Below, one piece after another: positions 9,201-16,982 of a stretch of 64,000 nt of DNA. The stretch lies in NCBI RefSeq assembly GCF_001665395.1, contig NZ_LZSG01000007.1, forward strand, positions 16,930 to 80,929, given 5' to 3'. Each line of letters starts with the position of its first letter. Position 1 is the first letter of the stretch. The translations under genes were made by a program, and so were the position numbers. Under the pieces are notes generated by a model. The model did not search any database and was not told the origin of the DNA. It saw only the letters and a program-made list of their open reading frames with translations. This DNA comes from Mycobacterium sp. 1164966.3 (GTDB taxonomy: Bacteria; Actinomycetota; Actinomycetes; Mycobacteriales; Mycobacteriaceae).

Positions 9201-10070
9201 CTAGACCTTCGAGATCACTTTTTCGGCGAACCGTTCCAGGTGCCGGATCTTTTTCTCCAGCGGCTCGGTGTCGGGCCCGTTGATGTACGGATACCGGAAG
9301 CCCACGATGGCGTCGGTGACGCCTTTGTCTTCGAGCCGTTTGATGCCGTCCACCGTATAGGCGTCCATCGAGATGACGTGGATCTCGAATGGTCCGGTCT
9401 TGCCCTCTTCTTCGCGGTACTTCTTGACCTTCGCGATCAGCCTGTCGAGCTCCTCGGCGTCGCCACCACCGCCGTGCATCCAACCGTCCAACCGCGCTGC
9501 CCGCCGCAGCGCAGCATCGGCATGGCCGCCGACCAGAATCGGGATCGGCGCGGTGGGAGCCGGGCTCATCTTCGTCTTCGGGATGTCGTAGAACTCACCG
9601 TGAAATTCGAAGTAGTCCCCGGTGGTCAAGCCCTGCACGATGGCAATGCACTCGTCCATCCGCTTGCCGCGCTTCTCGAACGGGATGCCCAGCAGTTCGT
9701 AATCCTCCGGCCACGGGCTGGTGCCCACGCCGAGTCCCAACCGATTGCCGGTCAGCGCGGCGAGTGAGCTCGCCTGCTTGGCGGTCAGCGCCGGATGCCG
9801 GACCGGGAGCTTGAGGACGAAGAAATTGAACCGCAGCTTCGTCGTCACCGCGCCCAGTGCCGCGGCCAGCACAAAGGCCTCGATGATCTCCTTGCCGTCC
9901 AAGAACTCCCGGCTGCCGTCGGGCGTGTACGGGTATTTGGAGTCGGACTCGAAGGGGTAGGCCAGGCTGTCGGCGATCGTCATGCTGTGGTAGCCGGCCT
10001 CGTCCGCCGCCTTGGCCAGCGGAATGTAGAACGACGGGTCTGTCAGTGACTCCGCAAAGCTGAACCGCAC
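9201..10070 (-). CDS. LLM-class F420-dependent oxidoreductase
   Basis: Luciferase-like alpha/beta-barrel protein, 289 aa, equivalent to H37Rv Rv0940c. Family features: an N-terminal barrel strand ending at RFSFAESLTDP, the segment GNRLGLGVGTSPWPEDYELLG and the cofactor-binding region PIPILVGGHADAALRRAARLDGW. The frame is open to a GTG at 10079, but GTG 10070 has GGAAGG eight bases upstream and is preferred. A KstR-type palindrome lies at 10108-10121, so expression is probably tied to sterol catabolism. F420 rather than FMN use is inferred from the mycobacterial subfamily. Confidence 0.87.
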   Translation of the reverse strand: MRFSFAESLTDPSFYIPLAKAADEAGYHSMTIADSLAYPFESDSKYPYTPDGSREFLDGKEIIEAFVLAAALGAVTTKLRFNFFVLKLPVRHPALTAKQASSLAALTGNRLGLGVGTSPWPEDYELLGIPFEKRGKRMDECIAIVQGLTTGDYFEFHGEFYDIPKTKMSPAPTAPIPILVGGHADAALRRAARLDGWMHGGGGDAEELDRLIAKVKKYREEEGKTGPFEIHVISMDAYTVDGIKRLEDKGVTDAIVGFRYPYINGPDTEPLEKKIRHLERFAEKVISKV

Positions 10071-10107
10071 GACACGCACCTTCCGTCAGCGGGCAATAAC
10101 AGAACAG

Positions 10108-10121
10108 TAGAACGTGTTCTA
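10108..10121. promoter_or_regulatory. KstR-like operator (TAGAACGTGTTCTA)
   Basis: A perfect 14-bp palindrome that fits the published KstR consensus TnnAACnnGTTnnA. It is 38 bp upstream of the start of the oxidoreductase gene. The identical 14-mer occurs at 30392-30405 before a second oxidoreductase of the same class. Confidence 0.75.
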
Positions 10122-10144
10122 ATTCGGCCCGCGACGGGGGGATG

Positions 10145-10918
10145 CTACAGCTGGTTTTCCGGACCGATGATCGCCCACACCGTCTTGCCCGACGCGCCGG
10201 GAGTGCTGCCCCAATCCCGCGACAAAGCGTCGACGATGGCCAGGCCGGACACGTCGATGCCTTTGGTGGGTGATGGCAGGCGCGCCGCGGGCGTGGAACT
10301 GGTGTCGGACACCGCGATCGTCGCGGTCCGGCCGTCGCACTCGATCATCATCAGCGGCTGGCTACCGGTGTGTTCCAGCACGTTCTCGATGAACACGTTC
10401 ACCACCACCAGGGCAACCGGGATCAGCCCGGGCTCCGACCAGGCGGTGAACCACTCGCGCACCAGTTGACGCGACTCCCGGAGGCTGGACAAATGGGCGG
10501 GCAACTCCGCTTTGGCCCGCCGGACCTTCTTGCGCGAGAGCCGGGCGACGGCTTTCATCGCCGTCTTGTCGGTCGCATATACCGGCAGCAGGCGGGCCAC
10601 CCCGCTGCGTTCGATCGCCTCGCGGCTGCTGCGATTCCCGCAGACCAGCAGCAGTGGAACCTCGGGGCGGCCGTCGTGTTGCCAGCGCGCGCCCAAGAAC
10701 GTCGACCACGCCGATTCGTCCGGCACCCGAAGCGCGGTGACGTCGACGATGACCGCGGGCGGCCGCTTGCGGCTCGCTTTGGCGATGCTGTCCAGCAACG
10801 CCGCCGAATTGGCAGCGTCCAACACACCGTCGACGGTAAGCACGACCGCCGACTCCTCCGTCCGTGATGCGATGGCCAACGAGCTGGCCGAATCGGCGAT
10901 CGCGCTCACCGCACCCAC
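10145..10918 (-). CDS. STAS-like domain fused to anti-sigma-type HATPase
   Basis: A 257-aa protein at the position of Rv0941c. Residues about 20-115 look like a STAS domain (anti-anti-sigma fold: VLTVDGVLDAANSAALLDSI, then VIVDVTALRVPDESAW). Residues about 135-257 resemble an anti-sigma kinase ATPase, with N-box VVNVFIENVLEHTG and a G-box ending GLAIVDALSRDWGS. The fusion of antagonist and kinase halves in one chain suggests a partner-switching regulator. GTG 10918 is given; GTG 10909 overlaps the stop of a small upstream frame (GTGA) and is an alternative start. No sigma factor gene is adjacent. Confidence 0.8.
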   Translation of the reverse strand: MGAVSAIADSASSLAIASRTEESAVVLTVDGVLDAANSAALLDSIAKASRKRPPAVIVDVTALRVPDESAWSTFLGARWQHDGRPEVPLLLVCGNRSSREAIERSGVARLLPVYATDKTAMKAVARLSRKKVRRAKAELPAHLSSLRESRQLVREWFTAWSEPGLIPVALVVVNVFIENVLEHTGSQPLMMIECDGRTATIAVSDTSSTPAARLPSPTKGIDVSGLAIVDALSRDWGSTPGASGKTVWAIIGPENQL

Positions 10919-11016
10919 CCGTCCCGTTCCATCTGGGTCTCCTCGAGTTCCTGCCTGGTCAAATTGCGACGATGCCGCCTCTCGGCGGCATAACGCTTCG
11001 GGTTTCCGTCAGCCAT
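10906..11016 (-). CDS. Small basic protein coupled upstream of STAS/HATPase gene (tentative)
   Basis: A 36-codon frame from ATG 11016 (MADGNPKRYAAERRHRRN...) whose TGA overlaps a GTG start of the STAS/ATPase gene. The product is highly charged and ends ERDGWVR. The frame extends to 11115 but the longer N-terminus looks non-coding. No family is recognised. Coupling and composition are the only support. Confidence 0.38.
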   Translation of the reverse strand: MADGNPKRYAAERRHRRNLTRQELEETQMERDGWVR

Positions 11017-11284
11017 CCCCGACGTGGGAGTTGGTTGACCGTACTGCGCTGGGCGAACGCTGCGCTGGGCGGAGACGAGTCGAGAAGCAACCTCGACGTT
11101 GCCAGCCGCGAGCACCGCCCCCTGCTAACGCCGAACCTGTCGATTTGGTCGTGTCTGGGCCCTCCGCTGTGCGCAACACTAACGTCGATTACCCACTTGG
11201 GCTGCGTGGACAACCTTGCGTGTGGTGAGGGTCAGCCTAACCGCATTCTTCGCATGTCAACAGCTAAGGATTTTGCGCCGTATC
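11017..11284. other. Intergenic region with a partial IdeR-box-like sequence
   Basis: No convincing gene is seen on either strand. It is the likely promoter region for the reverse-strand small frame and STAS/ATPase gene. At 11227-11245 the sequence agrees with 13 of 19 positions of the IdeR iron-box consensus, with the right half (GCCTAACC) well matched. That is weak evidence. Confidence 0.3.
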
Positions 11285-12532
11285 TCAAGCTCGGGTCAGC
11301 GCATAGGGAGGGGCGCCTACGCCGGCGATCGAATGCGTGCCCCACGGCGTCTGCTCGACGATGCGCGCGGGAACACTGCGGTCGCCGACCGTCAGCGTTG
11401 CCCCCCGCGCCTGTTTGAGCGTGCCCTCTGGTATCGAGCTGAAAACCGTGCCCTGCCAGTGGTAACGGCCGTCGATCGGATCGAGGTGGCCCCGAAGGCG
11501 AACGCGCACCGGGTGCACCGCGTCGGCGATGGTCAGCGTCGCGTCGCCGTCGTAGGTCTGCTCGTCGTCGGCCGCCCCGGTCGTGAGGTCGAACGCCGTG
11601 GCCGCCCGATGAGGCCGGGCGGGCTCAAGGTGGGCGCGCTCGTTGAAAACCTGCTGACTGCTGCGGAGCACCTCGACGCGGGTGCGGCCGCTGTCGCCCA
11701 GGAGTTTCACGCAACGGGCGACGTAGCGGCTCTGCCTGCCGATATCGGGGCCCGTGAGGAAGAAGTAGTTGGGAAATCCGTGGAGGGCAACCCCCTGGTA
11801 GGGCTCCATGCCGTCGTACCAGGCCTCCCGGATGGTTAGACCACCGGTGCCCACCAGTGCCTCGTCGGGCAGCGAGTCGGGAATCCGGAAGCCGGTGCCG
11901 TAGACGATGGCATCGAAGCGGTGCTCGACGCCATCGCGGGTGCGTATCGCGGCAGGGGTCAGCGTGTCGATCGGTGAATCCACCACCGACGGTCCGCGCC
12001 CGGCCCCGGTGCGGGCGCGCAGCCAGCGCAGGGCCGGAACGGTGCGCAGCGGCACCCACGGCGACATGTGCGTGACGACCCAGCGCGGTGCGTGCGCGAA
12101 GACGGTCACCGCCGAGCCCTTCAGCCGGCCGATGTGGTAGCCCGCGCAGGAATCCGTACCCACCATCGCGATGCGTTTGCCCGCCGGATTGAAATCGGGA
12201 TCCCAGGCCGACGCGTGAAACGACATTCCCCGAAAGTCGTTGCGTCCGTTGAGTTCCGGTATCCACGGTACGAATGGCGGTGGGTGAGCCGCGATTACGA
12301 CGCGACCCCGGACCTTCTCACCCGAGCGGGTCTGCAAGGTCCACGTGTCCGTGTCGTCGTCGAACACCGAGCAGACGACCTCGCAGCCGGACCTCAGCCG
12401 GCCGGCCAGCGCCGCCGGCCAGTGCGCTTCTTCGAGAGGGGCCTTGTCCAGGATCACGAGGTCGGTGAGGCCGGCCTTGAGCAATTCGGTCGCGGCGTCC
12501 CGACCCGCGGCGCCGACGACGACGACCGTCAC
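11285..12532 (-). CDS. Flavin-containing monooxygenase-like protein with C-terminal DUF4873-type domain
   Basis: Corresponds to H37Rv Rv0943c. The GTG at 12532 overlaps the TGA of the upstream gene (GTGA) and places the Rossmann strand right at the N-terminus, so it is preferred to ATG 12553; the product is then 415 aa. A Baeyer-Villiger-type fingerprint is intact (Phe100-x-Gly102-x3-His106-x3-Trp110-Asp111). However, the first FAD loop reads VVGAAGRDAA instead of GxGxxG, and the second dinucleotide loop reads MVGTDSCAG. The last ~95 residues look like the DUF4873 domain often fused to mycobacterial monooxygenases. FAD binding may be altered or lost. Confidence 0.82.
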   Translation of the reverse strand: MTVVVVGAAGRDAATELLKAGLTDLVILDKAPLEEAHWPAALAGRLRSGCEVVCSVFDDDTDTWTLQTRSGEKVRGRVVIAAHPPPFVPWIPELNGRNDFRGMSFHASAWDPDFNPAGKRIAMVGTDSCAGYHIGRLKGSAVTVFAHAPRWVVTHMSPWVPLRTVPALRWLRARTGAGRGPSVVDSPIDTLTPAAIRTRDGVEHRFDAIVYGTGFRIPDSLPDEALVGTGGLTIREAWYDGMEPYQGVALHGFPNYFFLTGPDIGRQSRYVARCVKLLGDSGRTRVEVLRSSQQVFNERAHLEPARPHRAATAFDLTTGAADDEQTYDGDATLTIADAVHPVRVRLRGHLDPIDGRYHWQGTVFSSIPEGTLKQARGATLTVGDRSVPARIVEQTPWGTHSIAGVGAPPYALTRA

Positions 12533-13434
12533 AGAAACTTGGTTCGCTTCCATCCGAAGCGCGCGACCGGCCCCAGCAATCCCACCTCGGTCAAGAACGC
12601 CGCCAGGGGGGCGAACCCGGCCTTGTGCACCTCATGTCGGTGCGGACTGCTGCGCGCCAGCTTGCGTGCCCGCGCTGCATCCAGGCCCACTCGCGCGTAG
12701 GGGACCGGGTTGTTGAACAGGTAGCGGAAGAAATACCCGCCAAGGCCGTTGAAGTTGGACATCCACAATTTGTTGAGCCGGGGCATGCTCTGGACCCGCT
12801 TGCGCGCGCCGTCGCGGGCGAACTGGATGTGGCGGGCTTCCTCGGTGACGTGGATGCGCATCAGGCGCTGGATCATCGGCTGCAGCTCCGGGTCGTCCAT
12901 CATCTGGCGCTGCAGCGAGTCGAAGATCTCCTCACCGATCAGGGCGGCCACCCACAGCATCGAGCCGCGCTGGAACACCAGCGGTAAGAGGTTGATGATC
13001 ATCCGGTGCAGCCGCCGCGGCTGCACCGGCTTGGCGCCCATCCGCTCGATGGCCTTGCCGAACATCACCATGTGGCGGGTCTCGTCGCCAAGCTCGGTCA
13101 GTTTGTAATGGACCGTCTTGGAGGTGGGGTCCTCGTGCAGGATGGTGCGCAAGAGCGACTGGTTGAGCATGTTCTCGAACCAGATGCCCGCCGAGAGGGT
13201 GTTCACCATTTCCTGGCGGGACAGCTCGATCTGCTGCTCGCGGGTCATCTCGTCCCACATCGGCGTGCCGTACAGAGACACCAGCCGCGGCGGCAGAAAG
13301 AATTTGTCCGGGTCCAGCGGCGCATCCCAGTCGATATCGACGATCGGCTCATATGACTTCTTGACCGAACCCTTGAGCAGACGCTCGGAGAACTCTTCGC
13401 GACTCGGCCCATCCGATTTGACCGCAGTGGTCAT
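12529..13434 (-). CDS. AurF-like diiron oxygenase family protein
   Basis: A 301-aa helical protein resembling p-aminobenzoate N-oxygenase AurF (PF11583). Carboxylate/histidine candidates for a diiron site are spread over four helices: the EMVNTLSAGIWFE segment (Glu75/Glu88), GDETRH (Glu118, His121), GEEIFDSLQ (Glu168/169) and HVTEEARH (His195, Glu198/199, His202). ATG 13434 has a GAAGGGAAG Shine-Dalgarno stretch upstream. Its 3' end overlaps the monooxygenase gene by 4 bp, so the two oxygenases are made together. Oxidation of an amine or a lipid intermediate is possible; the substrate is not known. Confidence 0.85.
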   Translation of the reverse strand: MTTAVKSDGPSREEFSERLLKGSVKKSYEPIVDIDWDAPLDPDKFFLPPRLVSLYGTPMWDEMTREQQIELSRQEMVNTLSAGIWFENMLNQSLLRTILHEDPTSKTVHYKLTELGDETRHMVMFGKAIERMGAKPVQPRRLHRMIINLLPLVFQRGSMLWVAALIGEEIFDSLQRQMMDDPELQPMIQRLMRIHVTEEARHIQFARDGARKRVQSMPRLNKLWMSNFNGLGGYFFRYLFNNPVPYARVGLDAARARKLARSSPHRHEVHKAGFAPLAAFLTEVGLLGPVARFGWKRTKFL

Positions 13435-13570
13435 TTTTGCTTCCCTTCGGCGCTTCAGACGTGCGGGAGATCACAAAATCGCCAGTCAATACGCATGGTA
13501 TCCGGTACCGGGGGTATCGGCTAGAGGTTTTGTGGCATCGATTCGACGTCGATCCGCCTAGGCTGGCCGG

Positions 13571-14320
13571 GTGAGCCGGCGCATCCACGTCATCGGCATC
13601 GGCGCGGGGGACCCCGGCTACCTGACCGTCCAGGCCATCCAGGCGCTCAACGACACCCAGGTCTTCTTTGCGATGGACAAGGGTGAGACCAAAAGCGACC
13701 TGCTGGCGATGCGCCGGGAAATCTGCGCGCGGTTCATCCGCGAGCCTGGCTATCGGTTCGTGGAGCTGTCCGACCCGCCCCGCGCCCTCGATGCCGATTA
13801 CCGCCATGCGGTGTCCGACTGGCACACCGCACGCGCCCGGATGTGGGCGTCGGCCATCGCCGACGAACTGGGCCCCAACGATGCCGGGGCCTTCCTGGCC
13901 TGGGGTGACCCGTCGCTGTACGACAGCACGCTGCGCATCCTCGACGCCGTCGCGGCCGAGGTCGACATCGACTATGACGTCGTTCCCGGCATCACGGCGG
14001 TCCAGGCGCTGACGGCCCGGCACCGCATCCCGCTCAACGAGGTTGGCGAGCCCGTGCTGATCACCACCGGCAGGCAGCTGCGGGCGCACGGGCTGTCCGG
14101 CTCGGCCGTGGTGATGCTCGACGCCGAGTGTTCTTTTCAGGTCTGCCCTGTCGACACGGCGATCTGGTGGGGCGCCTATCTGGGCACCGCCGACGAGTTA
14201 CTGGTCGCCGGCACCGTCGGCGAAGTCGGGACCCGTATTCAGGCGCTACGCGCCGACGCCCGCGCGCGGCACGGCTGGATCATGGACACCTATCTGCTCA
14301 GGGCCGCGCGAGCCAGGTAA
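13571..14320 (+). CDS. cobF: Precorrin-6A synthase (deacetylating)
   Basis: SAM-dependent methyltransferase that methylates C-1 and removes the acetyl group during aerobic cobalamin synthesis. The 249-aa product has the tetrapyrrole methylase fold: IGIGAGDPGYLTVQA near the N-terminus, FLAWGDPSLYDST in the middle, and VVPGITAVQALTARHRIPL. The CobF-specific FAMDKGETKSDL segment follows the first strand. GTG 13571 is the start. No frame damage is seen. From memory, cobF is absent in M. tuberculosis but present at this locus in M. canettii and several other mycobacteria, so this represents the ancestral state. Confidence 0.93.
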   Translation: MSRRIHVIGIGAGDPGYLTVQAIQALNDTQVFFAMDKGETKSDLLAMRREICARFIREPGYRFVELSDPPRALDADYRHAVSDWHTARARMWASAIADELGPNDAGAFLAWGDPSLYDSTLRILDAVAAEVDIDYDVVPGITAVQALTARHRIPLNEVGEPVLITTGRQLRAHGLSGSAVVMLDAECSFQVCPVDTAIWWGAYLGTADELLVAGTVGEVGTRIQALRADARARHGWIMDTYLLRAARAR

Positions 14321-14476
14321 CGCGCCGGCGGACCGTGCCGAAGGTAGAGGTGTCAGGTGGGCACTGGCGCGGGTTGACAGATTTCCCCGAACTCGTGATC
14401 TTGATCGCGCTACGATCGCGTCTTGCCCGCCGATCCAAAAGGTGGCCGTGATCGCTGGGCTCGCGAGGGGTACGGA

Positions 14477-15304
14477 ATGTCGTTTGTCGTAGCGGCGCCC
14501 GCCTATGTCCAGGCGGCCGCGGCGGATTTGGCGAATATCGGCTCGACGATCAGCGCTGCGAATGCGGCGGCTGCGACGCCAACGACGGCGATCATGGCGG
14601 CCGGCGCCGATTCAGTGTCGGCCGAGCTCGCGGCGCTGTTCGGCGCACACGGGCAGATGTATCAGGCGCTGAGCAATCAGGCGGCGCTGTTCCACAGCCA
14701 GTTCGTGCAGCTCATGAATGCCGGTGGGGCGCAATACGCGCTCAGCGAGGCTGCCAACGCCTCGCCGCTGGCCAGCGCGGCCGGGGAGGCGGGCAACAAC
14801 ACGGCCACTCCTGGACGGCCGATCTCGGGCGATGTCCCGCACGCGGCTGCTGGCGGGCCCCTGTTCGCCAATGCCGGCAGTGCCGGTAGCGGCGGTGCAG
14901 GCGGCCGGGGCGGGCTGCTCACGAGCGCTGGGCCGGTCAGCAGCCTGGGCTCGAACAGCGGCGTTTCGCATGCCGACCACGCGGACGTGGATGGCCCGGG
15001 TGGTCCGGGTGGGCTGCTCTCGGGCGATACCGGGTATGGCGCGCTCGGCGGGGCCGGCGCCGTGGCCGCCGCCGGTGTACCCCTCGGTATCAGCAGTGGC
15101 CAGAGCGGTCATCGCGGCGGCTCAGCGCCCTCCACCAGCGCACCGAGCGCCTGCGCCTCCGGGATGCAGACGGGCGCGGGTGGCAAGCCGGTCTCCGGCG
15201 CCGCCGTGACACAAGCCGCCGCCGGCAGCGGCATGGACACCTCGCTGCGGCAGTCGGCAGACTGGTCGCGTGCCCGAACTTCCCGAGATCGAAGCGCTGG
15301 TTGA
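14477..15304 (+). CDS. PE family protein
   Basis: Starts at ATG 14477 (gaggggtacgga upstream) with MSFVVAAPAYVQAAAADL, the hallmark of the mycobacterial PE domain, which extends to about residue 95. The remaining ~180 residues are rich in Gly, Ala and Ser with loose GG-A/G motifs but without long PGRS repeats. PE proteins are usually exported by ESX systems, often with a PPE partner; no PPE gene is next to it. The gene overlaps the start of the DNA glycosylase gene by 35 bp. The C-terminal ~12 residues are basic and may be accidental read-through from that overlap. Confidence 0.85.
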   Translation: MSFVVAAPAYVQAAAADLANIGSTISAANAAAATPTTAIMAAGADSVSAELAALFGAHGQMYQALSNQAALFHSQFVQLMNAGGAQYALSEAANASPLASAAGEAGNNTATPGRPISGDVPHAAAGGPLFANAGSAGSGGAGGRGGLLTSAGPVSSLGSNSGVSHADHADVDGPGGPGGLLSGDTGYGALGGAGAVAAAGVPLGISSGQSGHRGGSAPSTSAPSACASGMQTGAGGKPVSGAAVTQAAAGSGMDTSLRQSADWSRARTSRDRSAG

Positions 15305-16133
15305 CCATCTGCGGCGCCACGCGGTCGGTTTGACCGTCGGCCGTGTCGATGTCGCCGCGCTGTCGGTGCTGAAGACCTTCGATCCCCCGATCAACACGCT
15401 GCACGGCCAGACAGTCGAGGGCGCCCAGCGGTGGGGCAAATACCTGGGCCTTCAGGCGGGCAAGCTGTTCTTGATCGCGCACCTGTCGCGGGCGGGCTGG
15501 CTGCGGTGGTCCGAGCAGCTGGCCGCCGCGCCGTTGCGGCCGGGCAAGGGGCCGATCGGGCTGCGCGTCCACCTGGGCACGCCGGGAAGCGCGCCGGGCT
15601 TCGACCTCACCGAAGCCGGCACCCAGAAGCGGCTGGCGGTGTGGCTGGTCGACAATCCGAAGCAGGTGCCGGGCATCGCCGCTCTGGGCCCGGACGCTCT
15701 GGAGCTCAGCCCCGACGATCTTGCCGGCGTACTGGCGGGCAACACCGGTCGCATCAAAACCGTCATCACCGATCAGAAGGTCATAGCGGGCATCGGCAAC
15801 GCCTACAGCGACGAGATTCTGCACGTCGCCAAGATTTCGCCGTTCGCCACCGCAGCGAAGCTGACCGACGAACAGCTCACCAACCTGCACGACGCCATGG
15901 TGTCGGTGCTGACCGACGCGGTGAGCCGCTCGGTCGGCCAGGGCGCCGCAACGCTGAAGGGCGAGAAACGCTCCGGGCTGCGAGTGCACGCCCGCACCGG
16001 GTTGCCCTGTCCGGTATGCGGAGACACCGTGCGGGAAGTATCGTTCGCGGACAAGTCTTTTCAGTACTGCCCGACCTGCCAGACCGGCGGGAAGGTGCTG
16101 GCCGACCGGCGCATGTCGCGGCTGCTGAAGTAG
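15270..16133 (+). CDS. Fpg/Nei family DNA glycosylase (full length)
   Basis: Base-excision repair glycosylase/AP lyase. The GTG at 15270 is fixed by the N-terminal MPELPE, in which Pro2 is the Schiff-base nucleophile and Glu3 the general acid. The helix-two-turn-helix segment IAGIGNAYSDEILH is near residue 175, and a C-terminal zinc finger CPVCGD...YCPTCQTGGK closes the 287-aa protein. The H37Rv counterpart Rv0944 is annotated as only about 158 aa, i.e. the C-terminal half, so this copy is probably the intact ancestor. Substrate preference among oxidised bases cannot be predicted. Confidence 0.92.
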   Translation: MPELPEIEALVDHLRRHAVGLTVGRVDVAALSVLKTFDPPINTLHGQTVEGAQRWGKYLGLQAGKLFLIAHLSRAGWLRWSEQLAAAPLRPGKGPIGLRVHLGTPGSAPGFDLTEAGTQKRLAVWLVDNPKQVPGIAALGPDALELSPDDLAGVLAGNTGRIKTVITDQKVIAGIGNAYSDEILHVAKISPFATAAKLTDEQLTNLHDAMVSVLTDAVSRSVGQGAATLKGEKRSGLRVHARTGLPCPVCGDTVREVSFADKSFQYCPTCQTGGKVLADRRMSRLLK

Positions 16134-16149
16134 CCGATATGCTGCCCGG

Positions 16150-16899
16150 GTGACTCGCCAGAAGATTCTCATCACAGGGGCCAGCTCCGGGCTGGGCGCC
16201 GGAATGGCGCGCGCGTTCGCCGCCCAGGGCCGCGACCTGGCGTTGTGCGCCCGTCGCACCGACCGGCTCGACGAGCTGAAAGCCGAACTCTCGCAGCGGT
16301 ATCCGGACATCAAGATCGCGGTCGCCGCGCTGGACGTCAACGACCACGAGCAGGTGCCCAAGGTGTTCGCCGAGCTGGCCGACGAGCTGGGCGGCATCGA
16401 CCGCGTCATCGTCAACGCCGGCATCGGCAAGGGCGCCAAGCTGGGCTCCGGCAAGCTGTGGGCGAACAAAGCGACCATCGAGACCAACCTAGTTGCCGCC
16501 CTGGTGCAGATCGAGACCGCGCTGGAGATGTTCCAAAAAAGCGGGTCGGGTCATCTGGTGCTGATCTCGTCGGTGCTCGGCAACAAGGGGGTGCCGGGCG
16601 TCAAGGCCGCCTACGCTGCGAGCAAGGCCGGCGTGAGCTCGCTGGGCGAATCGCTGCGCGCCGAATACGCCAAGGGTCCCATCAAGGTCTCGGTGATGGA
16701 GCCCGGCTACATCGAGTCAGAGATGACGGCCAAGTCGGAGAGCACAATGCTGTTGGTGGACAACGAAACTGGTGTGAGGGCTCTGGTCGCCGCGATCGAG
16801 CGCGAACCCGGCCGGGCCGCCGTGCCGTGGTGGCCGTGGGCGCCCCTGGTGCAGTTGATGCGAGTGCTGCCGCCGTCGTTGACCAAGCGCTTCGCTTGA
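16150..16899 (+). CDS. Short-chain dehydrogenase/reductase
   Basis: Classical SDR of 249 aa, counterpart of Rv0945. NAD(P)-binding TGASSGLG at residues 9-16, NAG motif in VIVNAGIG, Ser140/141 and the catalytic pair Tyr155-x3-Lys159 (YAASK). The Arg cluster ARRTDR after the second strand suggests NADPH. GTG 16150 follows the glycosylase by 16 bp. The substrate is unknown. Confidence 0.9.
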   Translation: MTRQKILITGASSGLGAGMARAFAAQGRDLALCARRTDRLDELKAELSQRYPDIKIAVAALDVNDHEQVPKVFAELADELGGIDRVIVNAGIGKGAKLGSGKLWANKATIETNLVAALVQIETALEMFQKSGSGHLVLISSVLGNKGVPGVKAAYAASKAGVSSLGESLRAEYAKGPIKVSVMEPGYIESEMTAKSESTMLLVDNETGVRALVAAIEREPGRAAVPWWPWAPLVQLMRVLPPSLTKRFA

Positions 16900-16911
16900 G
16901 TCTTTTCGGCC

Positions 16912-16970
16912 GCGAGCGCGCGCAAATGTACGTGATATGCCGCGAATCGCGTACATTTGCGGACTCTCGC
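16912..16970. terminator. Long inverted repeat between convergent genes
   Basis: Arms of 21 bp at 16912-16932 (GCGAGCGCGCGCAAATGTACG) and 16950-16970 (CGTACATTTGCGGACTCTCGC), mostly complementary. Located between the convergent SDR and MpaB-like genes. The left arm is repeated almost exactly at 18969-18989. Confidence 0.55.
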
Positions 16971-16982
16971 CGCAAGATCGGC

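Noticed and set aside
13435..13570. Possible cobalamin riboswitch before cobF
   Set aside because: The gap is only 136 bp and contains no recognisable B12 box. A CCGGTACCGG palindrome at 13502-13511 is too short and common in high-GC DNA to call.
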